From Roseovarius arcticus (GTDB taxonomy: Bacteria; Pseudomonadota; Alphaproteobacteria; Rhodobacterales; Rhodobacteraceae), in assembly GCF_006125015.1 (NCBI RefSeq), contig NZ_SZZN01000001.1:434001-498000 (forward strand): 64,000 nt of DNA. The letters are read 5' to 3'. Every line of letters begins with the position of its first letter. Position 1 is the first letter of the stretch. This document shows positions 8,511 to 16,622 of this stretch, in pieces. The notes beneath the pieces were generated by a model that saw nothing but the letters and a program-made list of their open reading frames with translations, was not told the origin of the DNA and ran no database searches. Made by a program: the position numbers and the translations under genes.

Positions 8511-9995
8511 TCAGCGCATCACGAACGGGTTCGCCATCGGCTTGTCCGAAGTGTTTATCCAGATCGTCTTGGGCCGGGTGTAGTCATACATCGCCTGAAA
8601 GCCACTTTCGCGGCCGTAGCCCGACCCCTTAACGCCGCCAAATTCGGCGATGGGCGACACCACGCGATACGTATTCACCCAGACAATGCCAGCCCGCACC
8701 GCATTCGCCACGCGTAGGGATCGCGCACTGTTTTGTGTAAATATCCCGGCGGCCAGCCCGTGCTCGGATGCGTTCGCGAGCGCGATCACTTCCTCTTCGG
8801 TCTTGAACCGCTGAACACACAGGACCGGACCGAACAGTTCGGTATCCACAATGCGCAGATCCGGGCGCGGGCACTCGATGATCGTCGGCTCATAGAACAA
8901 GCCATCCTCCATCCCTTCGGGCTGCTTGCCGCCGGTCAGAACGGTGCCGCCTTCGGCCTGCGCATGGGCAACCTCGGCCTTGATATGTTCAAGCTGCCCG
9001 GTGGTGCAGAGCGGCCCCATCTGCGTGTTATCCTCCAGCGGATCGCCGATGCGAATGGTCTTGGCCATCGCCGTCATGCGGCCCAGAAACGCATCCGCGA
9101 TATCCTCGTGCAGATAGAGGCGCGACCCCGCGACGCAGCTTTGCCCCGCTGCGCCGAAGATCCCGGCGATGGACGCGTTGACGGCGCTTTCGATATTGGC
9201 GTCGTCGAACACGATGAAGGGCGACTTACCGCCCAGTTCCAGCGACACTTCGGCAAAATTGTTCTTGGAGTTTTCCAGCACATGGCGCGCCGCGTTCGGC
9301 CCGCCGGTAAATGAGATGCGCGCGACCAGCGGATGCGCGGTTAGCGTGCGCCCGCATGGATCACCATGACCGCTGACGATGTTTACAACACCGGGCGGGA
9401 AGCCGGCCTCCTCTATCAGCCTGCCGAAATCCAGCATCGCGCCCGATGCGTGCTCGGACGCCTTCAGCACCACCGTGTTGCCCGCCGCCAGCGCCGGACC
9501 GATCTTGACCGCCACGAGGAAAAGCTGGCTGTTCCATGGCACCACGGCGGCGACCACGCCAAGCGGTTCGCGCTTGGTAAAGACGAACATATCGGGCTTG
9601 TCGATGGGAAGCGTTTCACCGCTTATCTTATCGGCGCAGCCCGCATAGAATTGAAAGAATTCGGCAATGTAGGCTGCCTGCCAGCGTGTTTCCTTTAGCA
9701 TCTTGCCGGTATCGATAGATTCAGTGCGCCCCAGTTCCTCAGACTTCCCAGCGAGTAATTCAGCAAGCTTTCTCAGGCACTTGCCGCGCTCCGTCGGTGT
9801 CATCTTGGCCCATGGCCCCTCGGTTCCGGCCCGGTGCGCGGCGCGCACGGCGCGGTCCACATCCTCTGCTGTCGCTTCGGGCACGCGGCTCCAGACCTGT
9901 CCGTTGCTTGGATTGACGCTGTCGAACAGACCGCCGTCCGACGCACTGATCCACTCGCCGTCAATCAACATTTTATAGGTCCGAATATCACTCAT
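8511..9995 (-). CDS. aldehyde dehydrogenase family protein
   Basis: I chose the ATG at 9995 because AAGGAG lies 8 bases upstream. The GTG at 10004 sits on that ribosome-binding site. The 494-residue protein has the general base Glu253 in LELGGKSPF and nucleophile Cys287 in GQSCVAGS, with the PWNSQ nucleotide-binding block near 155. It is the first gene of the leftward operon and probably oxidises an aldehyde released by the monooxygenase or by C-N cleavage (for example a malic-semialdehyde- or betaine-aldehyde-like product) to the acid with NAD+. The precise aldehyde is an inference. Confidence 0.92.
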   Translation of the reverse strand: MSDIRTYKMLIDGEWISASDGGLFDSVNPSNGQVWSRVPEATAEDVDRAVRAAHRAGTEGPWAKMTPTERGKCLRKLAELLAGKSEELGRTESIDTGKMLKETRWQAAYIAEFFQFYAGCADKISGETLPIDKPDMFVFTKREPLGVVAAVVPWNSQLFLVAVKIGPALAAGNTVVLKASEHASGAMLDFGRLIEEAGFPPGVVNIVSGHGDPCGRTLTAHPLVARISFTGGPNAARHVLENSKNNFAEVSLELGGKSPFIVFDDANIESAVNASIAGIFGAAGQSCVAGSRLYLHEDIADAFLGRMTAMAKTIRIGDPLEDNTQMGPLCTTGQLEHIKAEVAHAQAEGGTVLTGGKQPEGMEDGLFYEPTIIECPRPDLRIVDTELFGPVLCVQRFKTEEEVIALANASEHGLAAGIFTQNSARSLRVANAVRAGIVWVNTYRVVSPIAEFGGVKGSGYGRESGFQAMYDYTRPKTIWINTSDKPMANPFVMR

Positions 9996-10137
9996 GCCAG
10001 GCACTCCTTTGTCGTCGTGATTTGCATTCTTTACGGATAATCTCGAGCGGCCTGCGTTTTTTCGTCGTCCGATGTCGAAAAATAAGAAGGGGCGCCGACA
10101 CCATGGCGTTTAACATTACGCCAAGGGAGATTTTCAG
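9996..10137. promoter_or_regulatory. divergent promoter region with inverted repeat
   Basis: This 142 bp spacer separates two divergently transcribed operons and should carry both promoters. It contains the inverted repeat TTTTTCG-N11-CGAAAAA at 10058-10064 and 10076-10082, centred so that one protein could control both directions. Ribosome-binding sites are visible at each edge: AAGGAG for the leftward gene and AAGGGAG for the rightward gene. The operator assignment is inference. Confidence 0.45.
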
Positions 10138-10539
10138 ATGCCAAGAAACAAGCAGATCATTGGAGGACCGCTAGAGATTGGTGGGCGCGTCCTGTCATTG
10201 TCGCGGGCCATTCGCGCAGGCGACTTTATTTTTCTGACGGGCCAGATTCCCATGCAGGACGGCGCCCCGATGACCAAAGGATCGATCGAGGATCAGACCC
10301 GCGCCGTTCTAAACGACATTCAGGCGACGCTTGCACTGGCGGATTGCGAGCTGACTGATGTCGTCAAGGCGATGGTTTGGCTGCGTGACCGCGCGGATTT
10401 TCCGGGGTTCAACGCGATATACGGTGAGTATTTTCCAGTCCAACCACCCACACGCTCGGCCGTGGTCAGCGATCTTTTGATCGACGCCCGCGTCGAGGTA
10501 GAGGTTACCGCCTACCGTCCTTTGAAAGCCCCAACATGA
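10138..10539 (+). CDS. RidA family protein (YjgF/YER057c/UK114)
   Basis: The 133-residue product has the compact RidA fold signatures: GDFIFLTGQIPMQDG, the ALNDIQATLALADC-like helix, and the C-terminal PPTRSAVV block whose Arg normally binds the imine carboxylate. RidA proteins hydrolyse reactive enamines and imines to carbonyls plus ammonia. An AAGGGAG Shine-Dalgarno lies 9 bases before the ATG. As the first gene of an amine-linked oxidation operon, it may clear an imine or enamine made by the monooxygenase, or act as a hydrolase in the pathway itself, as RutC-type proteins do. It overlaps the next gene by 4 bp. Confidence 0.9.
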   Translation: MPRNKQIIGGPLEIGGRVLSLSRAIRAGDFIFLTGQIPMQDGAPMTKGSIEDQTRAVLNDIQATLALADCELTDVVKAMVWLRDRADFPGFNAIYGEYFPVQPPTRSAVVSDLLIDARVEVEVTAYRPLKAPT

Positions 10540-11348
10540 CGACCATGAAGACGCCCGACGGAACCAGCTATGAGATAGCTGGCCCTGAAAATGCACCCTG
10601 CATCGTTCTGATTCACGGGTTAGGCCTGAACCGGCAGTGCTGGCAATGGACCACGCCCGCCCTCATCGGCGATTACCGCGTGCTGACCTATGACCTCTTC
10701 GGCCATGGCTACAGCGCTGCGCCACCCCAAATGCCGTCGCTGCAGCTGTTTTCGCGTCAGTTGACCGACCTTTTGGATTATTGCGGCATTGAATCCGCCG
10801 CGATTACAGGTTTCTCGCTGGGCGGCATGATCGCTCGGCGCACAGCTCAGGATGCGCCCGATCGAGTCGCGGCCTTGGCTATCTTGCATTCGCCGCATCA
10901 ACGTACGGATGCGGCGCAGGCGGCGATTCTGAAACGCGTGCAGCAGGCGCGAAAGGAAGGTCCGGCATCAACGGTGGACGCTGCGGTAGGGCGGTGGTTC
11001 ACTGACGATTTCCGCCATGCCAATCCGGCGATGATGGACCTCGTTCGTACGTGGGTTATGGCCAACGATATTGCGATCTACCACACAATCTACAAGGTTC
11101 TAGCCAGCGGCATCGCCGAAATTACCGCCTCGTCACCGCCCCTCACCTGCCCCACTCTGGTGATGACGGGGGACGAGGATTACGGCAACGGCCCTGAAAT
11201 GGCAGCCGCTATAGCCGCCGAGATTGAAGGTGCCGAAGTGCATATCCTGCCGGGCCTTCGTCATATGGCCCTCGCTGAAAATCCGGACGCCGTGAACCAA
11301 CCGTTGCAGGCCTTCTTCGACCGAGTTTTCAAAGGACGGGCGCTATGA
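10536..11348 (+). CDS. alpha/beta fold hydrolase
   Basis: The 270-residue protein has an alpha/beta-hydrolase core: oxyanion segment IHGLGLN (26-32), nucleophile elbow GFSLGG with Ser94, acid loop MTGDEDYG and catalytic His in LPGLRHMALAE near the C-terminus. The size and wording resemble enol-lactonase-like hydrolases. It is coupled to RidA upstream and to the CoA-transferase fusion downstream through ATGA overlaps, so the three are co-translated. It probably cleaves an ester, lactone, thioester or C-C bond in the pathway. The exact substrate is not readable from sequence. Confidence 0.9.
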   Translation: MTTMKTPDGTSYEIAGPENAPCIVLIHGLGLNRQCWQWTTPALIGDYRVLTYDLFGHGYSAAPPQMPSLQLFSRQLTDLLDYCGIESAAITGFSLGGMIARRTAQDAPDRVAALAILHSPHQRTDAAQAAILKRVQQARKEGPASTVDAAVGRWFTDDFRHANPAMMDLVRTWVMANDIAIYHTIYKVLASGIAEITASSPPLTCPTLVMTGDEDYGNGPEMAAAIAAEIEGAEVHILPGLRHMALAENPDAVNQPLQAFFDRVFKGRAL

Positions 11349-13453
11349 CGACGGACATCCTAAAGGGCATTCGCATTCTGGACCTTAGCCGCATGCTATC
11401 GGGCCCTTACTGCACTATGATGTTGGCCGATCACGGCGCCGAGGTGATCAAGATCGAAGGCGCAGGCGGTGACACCAGCCGCACCAATGGCCCTTTCCGT
11501 GACGACGACCCCGATCACCTCTGGGCAGGGTATTTCGTCAGCCTCAATCGTAACAAGAAAAGCGTTCAACTTGATCTTAAATCAGAAGAGGGCAAGGCGG
11601 CATTTCGCAGACTTGCCGCAACAGCGGAGGTGGTTGTCGAAAACTTCCGCCCCGGCGTTATGGACCGACTGGGCCTGTCCTACGAGAGCCTCGCCGAGGC
11701 GAACCCCAAGCTGGTCTATGCCGCCATTCGAGGTTTTGGCGATCCGCGCACCGGGGATAGCCCCTACTCGGATTGGCCTTCATATGACGTTGTTGCGCAG
11801 GCGATGGGCGGTGTCATGGCGATCACCGGGCCCGATGCCGATAGCCCCACCAAAGTCGGGCCGGGCGTCGGGGACATCTTTACCGGGCTGATGATGTCGT
11901 TCGGTATCATGGCTGCCTTGCGCGAGGCCGAGGCGACTGGCAAGGGGCAGTTTACCGATGTCGCGATGTATGACGCGATGATATCGCTCTGTGAACGCGC
12001 CACTTACCTGCATGATATGGCTAGCGCGACGCCCGGCCCTGAGGGCAACGGGCATCCGTTCTTGGCGCCATTCGGCGTGTTCCCGGCCACCGACGGCGCC
12101 GTCGCACTGGGCGTTGTCGACGACGCGTTCTGGCGTGCCTTGGCGCAGATCATGGGTCAGCCCGAGTTGGGGACCGATCTGCGTTATGCAACGCGCGGTG
12201 CGCGGGCGCTTCACCGCGCGGATGTTAACAACTTGGTCAGCGAATGGACGGCGCAGCATGGTAAAGCTGACTTGACGGGCCTACTGGGCGGCAAGGTGCC
12301 GTACGGTCCGCTCAACACGATTGAAGATATCTTTGCCGACCCGCACGTCGCCGCCCGCGGTATGCTGGCACAAATCAATCATCCCACCGAGGCGGGCAAG
12401 CCATGGACAGTTTCGGCCAACCCGCTGCGCTTTGGGGGGCGACCGGACGGGGTCTATGCACCGCCGCCAAAACTGGGCGAGCATAATGAACTTGCGCAAT
12501 TCGCAGCCTCGCAGCAGCCAAGGCCTGAGGACAAACTGGCCTTGCGCGACGCGTTTGGCACCTTTCCCACTGGGGTAACGGTGGTGACCACGCGGCAGGC
12601 AGACGGCAAACCGCGCGGATTTACCGCCAATTCCTTTACTTCCGTATCGCTCGATCCGCCTCTACTGTTGATCTGCATCGCCAAGACCGCGCATAGCTGC
12701 GATGCGTTTTCCGAAGCTAGGCATTTTGGCATCAACGTCCTGTCTGAGGATCAAAAGGCTGTATCTGGCCTCTTTGCGTCACGCTCGCCCGATAAGTTTG
12801 CCGAGGCCGATTGGCACGAGGGGCACGAGGGCGTTCCACTGCTGGACGGCTCGCTCTGTACGTTCGCATGTGCCCGGCACAAGTTGGTGGATGCCGGCGA
12901 TCACCTTGTCCTGATCGGCCGGGTTCTGGCGCATGAGAAAGTGGACAAGCAGCCTTTGGGATATTTTCGTGGGGGATATTTCTCGATCGGGCTGGAAGAG
13001 GAGCTGGTCAAGACCGCAGGCGAGGCAGACAATGTAGCCGTCGGCGCCCTGATCGTTCGGGACGGTCAGCTCGTTTTGCAGGTGCAGCAGGACGGATCGC
13101 TCGCCCTTCCTGCCGCACCCAGCAACAACTGCAATCTGGACGGCCTGATTACGTCGCTCAAGAAATCTGGCCTCAATCCGGTCCTGGAACATCTTTATGC
13201 CCTTTATCATGACCGCGCTACGGATCAGCACCGTATCTATTACCACGGCATAGTGACTGGCGATGTACCGGCGACGATGCGCTGTTTCGACCTTGCCGAC
13301 ATTCCCTTTGAAGCAATAAAATCTGCTGCCGAACGCAGCATGCTGGCACGCTACAGAGAAGAGTTCCGGCACGGCAGCTTTGGCATCTATCAAGGCGACC
13401 AAACTGCCGGAACGGTCAATCGGATCGCAGACAGAACACATTACCAAATTTGA
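11345..13453 (+). CDS. CaiB/BaiF-type CoA-transferase fused to flavin reductase and a C-terminal Nudix-like region
   Basis: This 702-residue protein combines parts that are normally separate. Residues 1-385 form a complete class III CoA-transferase, with catalytic Asp177 in GVGDIFTG and the RILDLSRMLSGP start. Residues about 398-552 form an FMN-binding split-barrel flavin reductase (FGTFPTGVTVVTT, FTANSFTSVSLDPPL, YFRGGYF). Residues about 560-702 look like the Nudix-like tail found on reductases paired with LLM monooxygenases. I see no frameshift at the junction near residue 390, where the frame reads ASQQPRPEDK. It overlaps the hydrolase gene by 4 bp. One enzyme could thus transfer CoA to the substrate and supply FMNH2 to the LLM monooxygenase encoded divergently; this joint role is inference. 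Confidence 0.9.
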   Translation: MTTDILKGIRILDLSRMLSGPYCTMMLADHGAEVIKIEGAGGDTSRTNGPFRDDDPDHLWAGYFVSLNRNKKSVQLDLKSEEGKAAFRRLAATAEVVVENFRPGVMDRLGLSYESLAEANPKLVYAAIRGFGDPRTGDSPYSDWPSYDVVAQAMGGVMAITGPDADSPTKVGPGVGDIFTGLMMSFGIMAALREAEATGKGQFTDVAMYDAMISLCERATYLHDMASATPGPEGNGHPFLAPFGVFPATDGAVALGVVDDAFWRALAQIMGQPELGTDLRYATRGARALHRADVNNLVSEWTAQHGKADLTGLLGGKVPYGPLNTIEDIFADPHVAARGMLAQINHPTEAGKPWTVSANPLRFGGRPDGVYAPPPKLGEHNELAQFAASQQPRPEDKLALRDAFGTFPTGVTVVTTRQADGKPRGFTANSFTSVSLDPPLLLICIAKTAHSCDAFSEARHFGINVLSEDQKAVSGLFASRSPDKFAEADWHEGHEGVPLLDGSLCTFACARHKLVDAGDHLVLIGRVLAHEKVDKQPLGYFRGGYFSIGLEEELVKTAGEADNVAVGALIVRDGQLVLQVQQDGSLALPAAPSNNCNLDGLITSLKKSGLNPVLEHLYALYHDRATDQHRIYYHGIVTGDVPATMRCFDLADIPFEAIKSAAERSMLARYREEFRHGSFGIYQGDQTAGTVNRIADRTHYQI

Positions 13454-13473
13454 AACGATAACAAGGACACGTC

Positions 13474-14079
13474 ATGCTTGCTGAATTGAGAAAAGTCATC
13501 ACCTACGATGAAACCATACATCGCGAGGGGCAGCGCGCCGCCACACCGCCACTGCGCATGATCGGTGTCGCGGCCGTGGTACGCAACCCGTGGGCGGGCC
13601 GGGATTTTGTGGAAGACCTCGGCCCCGACATCATGCGCATGGCCCCGCCTCTGGGCAAGATGCTGACCGAACGGCTGATCGCACTTGCCGGATCCGGCGA
13701 CGCCATTGAAGCATATGGCAAAGCCTGCATCGCGGGCACAAATTGCGAGTTGGAGCATGCGTCGGCCCTGATCCACACGCTGCAATTCGGCAATTTCTAC
13801 CGCGAGGCCGTCGGCGCCAAAAGCTATCTGGGCTTCACTAACACGCGCGGTCCCGCTAACACGCAAGTGCAAATCCCGCTGATGGACAAGCATGATACTG
13901 GCCGCCGCTCGCATTACCTGACGGTTCAATTCTCAATCCCAGACGCGCCAGCGGCGGACGAAATTGTGGTCGCGCTGGGTGCGTCGACTGGCGGGCGCCC
14001 ACATCATCGCATCGGGGATCGCTATTCCGACCTAGCTGCCATGGGCCGCGACGTAGAAAACCCCGCTGGGGTTTCCTGA
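13474..14079 (+). CDS. amino acid synthesis (AA_synth, DUF1185) family protein
   Basis: The 201-residue protein matches the PF06684 AA_synth family. It shows TYDETIHREG near the start, NPWAGRDFVEDL at 40-51, a YGKACIAG strand, CELEHASALIH, and the C-terminal DEIVVALGASTGGRPHHRIG. Members are small trimeric alpha/beta proteins with no proven reaction and commonly lie beside LLM monooxygenases and flavin reductases. It is 20 bp after the CoA-transferase fusion and is the last gene of the rightward operon. IS3 transposase coding sequence begins right at its stop codon, so the extreme C-terminus could be altered, although MGRDVENPAG looks native. Confidence 0.85.
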   Translation: MLAELRKVITYDETIHREGQRAATPPLRMIGVAAVVRNPWAGRDFVEDLGPDIMRMAPPLGKMLTERLIALAGSGDAIEAYGKACIAGTNCELEHASALIHTLQFGNFYREAVGAKSYLGFTNTRGPANTQVQIPLMDKHDTGRRSHYLTVQFSIPDAPAADEIVVALGASTGGRPHHRIGDRYSDLAAMGRDVENPAGVS

Positions 14080-14201
14080 CGCGCGATGCTGCAAGGCAGG
14101 ACGTGTTCGATTACATTGAGATGTTCTACAACCCGACACGCAAGCACACGAACAACGGCATGCTATCGCCCATTAACTATAAAAAGAACAGAAGAAAATG
14201 A
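14079..14201 (+). pseudogene. IS3-family transposase C-terminal remnant
   Basis: The frame read from about 14079 gives DVFDYIEMFYNP, RKHTNNGMLSP and a lysine-rich end before TGA at 14199-14201. This is the conserved C-terminus of an IS3-family OrfB integrase. About 40 residues survive with no start codon. It is not the same IS3 subtype as the element at 33989. It marks a past insertion at the end of the catabolic operon. Confidence 0.8.
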
Positions 14202-14265
14202 ACGAGGCAGGCGTCTAGGAAAATAGGGGCACCTCAATGCGCTATCCGTTGCGTCGGTTAAAAAC

Positions 14266-15531
14266 CTACAAACGTTGCTGACCGCTTCCAAAGACAAGAT
14301 ACTTAAAACTTGTCAATTGCTCTGCCCCGACTGGACCGCGTGCGTGCATTTTACCTGTCGCAATACCAATTTCAGCACCCATGCCAAACTCGCCCCCGTC
14401 CGCGAACTGGGTTGACGCGTTGTGCATCACGACGGCAGAATCGATGGCACTCATAAAACATTTTGCAGCTTCCATATCCTCAGAGAGGATCGCGTCCGTG
14501 TGACCTGACGAATGTTCCTGCACAAATGCGATGGCCTCGCTCAAGTCACCTACAATCTTTACAGATATGATATTGCTAAGATATTCTGTATCCCAATCTT
14601 CATCAGTCGCGGGCATGATACCCGGCAGAATACCTTGTGCTTCAGGGTCACCACGTAGCTCGCAATCCCCGAGTGCCGCGGCTAAGAGCGGCAATACCCG
14701 AACCGAGATCTTGCGGTCGATTACAACACATTCAGTCGCTCCGCAGATCCCCGTCCGGCGCATTTTTGCGTTCTGGACAATGCCCACGGCTCTCTCGACA
14801 TCTGCGCTTTCGTGGATATAACTATGGTTGTTGCCATCCAGATGCAGCAGTGTCGGCACGCGGGCCTCCTTTTGCACCAGAGAGACCAATCCGCGTCCAC
14901 CACGTGGGATGACAAGATCGACGGTGTCTGTGCTGTGCAATAGCAGCTTGACGGCCTCACGGTCACGGGTGTCGACCAATTGAACGGCATCTTCTGGCAG
15001 ACCTGCCGCCTTAAGACCCGCTGCCAGACACGCGACGATAATGCGCGAGGAATGCAGACTCTCAGAACCGCCGCGCAGGATCACAGCATTGCCGGATTTT
15101 ACGCAAAGCGCACCCGCATCCGAGCCGACGTTGGGACGCGACTCATATATCATCGCGATGACGCCAATCGGCACACTCACGCGGTCAATCTTCAGGCCAT
15201 TGGGCCGGTCGAAACTTGCGAGGGTACGGCCCAACGGGTCGGATTGGTTTGCAATGGCATCGACGGCGTCCGCCATGGCGGCCACGCGGTCCTCGGTCAG
15301 GGTGAGGCGATCAATAAACGCAGCATCCTTTCCGCTAATGCTGTCCAAGTCGGTTGCGTTCGCAGCCAAAATCTCGCTCGCGCGGGCGCGCAATTCTTTT
15401 GCCGCTTCGTTCAATGCCTGATTGCGTTTTTCAGCCGACGCCAAAGACAATTTTTGCGCGGCCGCTTTTGCGCGTTGACCAAGGTTTGCAACGACGGCTG
15501 CTACGTCCATCTCGTTCGTATCGGTGCTCAT
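14266..15531 (-). CDS. proA: glutamate-5-semialdehyde dehydrogenase (gamma-glutamyl phosphate reductase)
   Basis: The 421-residue product is a full-length ProA. It has the [15 protein letters not shown] block (129-143), the VIPRGGRGL block near 208-216, and nucleophile Cys263 in [11 protein letters not shown]. It reduces gamma-glutamyl phosphate with NADPH to glutamate semialdehyde, the second step of proline synthesis. The start ATG is preceded by AGGAAATACAAT. It lies 37 bp downstream of proC on the same strand, with proB divergent, so all three proline genes are together, which points to a dedicated proline-production module. Confidence 0.96.
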   Translation of the reverse strand: MSTDTNEMDVAAVVANLGQRAKAAAQKLSLASAEKRNQALNEAAKELRARASEILAANATDLDSISGKDAAFIDRLTLTEDRVAAMADAVDAIANQSDPLGRTLASFDRPNGLKIDRVSVPIGVIAMIYESRPNVGSDAGALCVKSGNAVILRGGSESLHSSRIIVACLAAGLKAAGLPEDAVQLVDTRDREAVKLLLHSTDTVDLVIPRGGRGLVSLVQKEARVPTLLHLDGNNHSYIHESADVERAVGIVQNAKMRRTGICGATECVVIDRKISVRVLPLLAAALGDCELRGDPEAQGILPGIMPATDEDWDTEYLSNIISVKIVGDLSEAIAFVQEHSSGHTDAILSEDMEAAKCFMSAIDSAVVMHNASTQFADGGEFGMGAEIGIATGKMHARGPVGAEQLTSFKYLVFGSGQQRL

Positions 15532-15568
15532 ATTGTATTTCCTGTTTACTGCGCCTGTTGCGCGGACC

Positions 15569-16348
15569 TTATTTCAATTCGGCGGCGCGTCGATATGCGG
15601 CCTGCGCGGTATCATTTAGAAGCGCGTCCAGTTGCCCGTCGCGTCGCAGCTCGTCCAATCCGGCTTGTGTCGTTCCGTTCTTGCTGGTTACCGAGTTTCG
15701 CAAGTCCTCCAGCGAGGCATCAGACTGTCGGGCGGTTTCAACCGTGCCGCTGATGGTATCAAACACCAGAGCACGCGATGTTTTTTCGTCAAAGCCCAAG
15801 CTCTTGGCCGCTTCGACATAGCTGCGCATAATCTCGAACACATATCCCGGACCGCTTCCGCTCACAGCAGTCAGGCGGTCAATTTCATCCTCGCTGGCAA
15901 GGGGAACGCACCGGCCTGTCTGAGCGATCAAGGCGGTTACCTCTGCGATCTGTTGTTTGGTGCAAGCCGGGTTTGCATAGAGCCCTGAAACGCCCATCCC
16001 CACCATCGCGGCCAGATTTGGCATGACGCGAATGATAGCACCCTCTCCGACAATATTTGCCAAGGTTACAATACTGCACCCAGCCGCGATCGATACGAAA
16101 CAGCCGCCCGCTTTCAAGGCGGGAATGTAATCGGGCAGCAAGTCGGCGATCATCTGTGGCTTGATTGCGATGACAATAACATCAAATTCTGCGGATGGCA
16201 GAGATGTCGCTTTTGTGACATGGGTAATGCCCTCTGGAAGGTCTGCGGCGGCGGGGTCGGCGACTGTAAACTGGTTGCCATCGTGATTGACCCATTGGCG
16301 CAGCATCGCGCCGCCCATCTTGCCGCACCCTATTAGAAGTATCTTCAA
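15569..16348 (-). CDS. proC: pyrroline-5-carboxylate reductase
   Basis: I prefer a TTG start at 16348, which sits 8 bases after AAGGAG and yields 259 residues beginning with the NAD(P)-binding strand [15 protein letters not shown]. The open frame extends upstream to an ATG at 16420, but those residues do not look like ProC. The C-terminal P5C-binding helix region [13 protein letters not shown] and the [26 protein letters not shown] block are characteristic. The enzyme reduces P5C to proline. It is first of a proC-proA pair transcribed away from proB. Confidence 0.94.
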   Translation of the reverse strand: MKILLIGCGKMGGAMLRQWVNHDGNQFTVADPAAADLPEGITHVTKATSLPSAEFDVIVIAIKPQMIADLLPDYIPALKAGGCFVSIAAGCSIVTLANIVGEGAIIRVMPNLAAMVGMGVSGLYANPACTKQQIAEVTALIAQTGRCVPLASEDEIDRLTAVSGSGPGYVFEIMRSYVEAAKSLGFDEKTSRALVFDTISGTVETARQSDASLEDLRNSVTSKNGTTQAGLDELRRDGQLDALLNDTAQAAYRRAAELK

Positions 16349-16622
16349 CTTCGGTCTCCTTGTCTTCGGCGAAACCGCACACATTATGTGACGCGCCCCT
16401 TTAATAGGGCGCTGGTTCAAACCGGTGAATTTTTATCGGCGCCAAGCAGCCCAAATGCGTCGGAAATTACGCTGCAGCGCAGCAACCTGTTTGCATTCGC
16501 TTACGGGGCGCGTGTTATACGACACCCAAACACCTGAATGAGGTCTTGCTATACGGCTGCGTCCAAGGACGCAAACGGTTAGCATTTTTCCTCTTAATAC
16601 AAATGGATACCGGAGGTATCAT
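16349..16622. promoter_or_regulatory. divergent proC/proB promoter region
   Basis: The 274 bp spacer must hold promoters for both proC-proA and proB. GGAGG precedes the proB ATG at a good distance, and AAGGAG precedes the proC TTG. I see no riboswitch-like structure, attenuator peptide or clear inverted repeat. An osmotic promoter is possible but not shown. Confidence 0.5.

Noticed and set aside
12779..13447. 222-residue minus-strand frame opposite the flavin reductase part of the fusion
   Set aside because: It is antisense to a domain with clear split-barrel motifs. No signature of its own.
16349..16420. N-terminal extension of ProC from an ATG at 16420
   Set aside because: Residues before KILLIGCG do not fit ProC, and a ribosome-binding site is positioned for the TTG at 16348.
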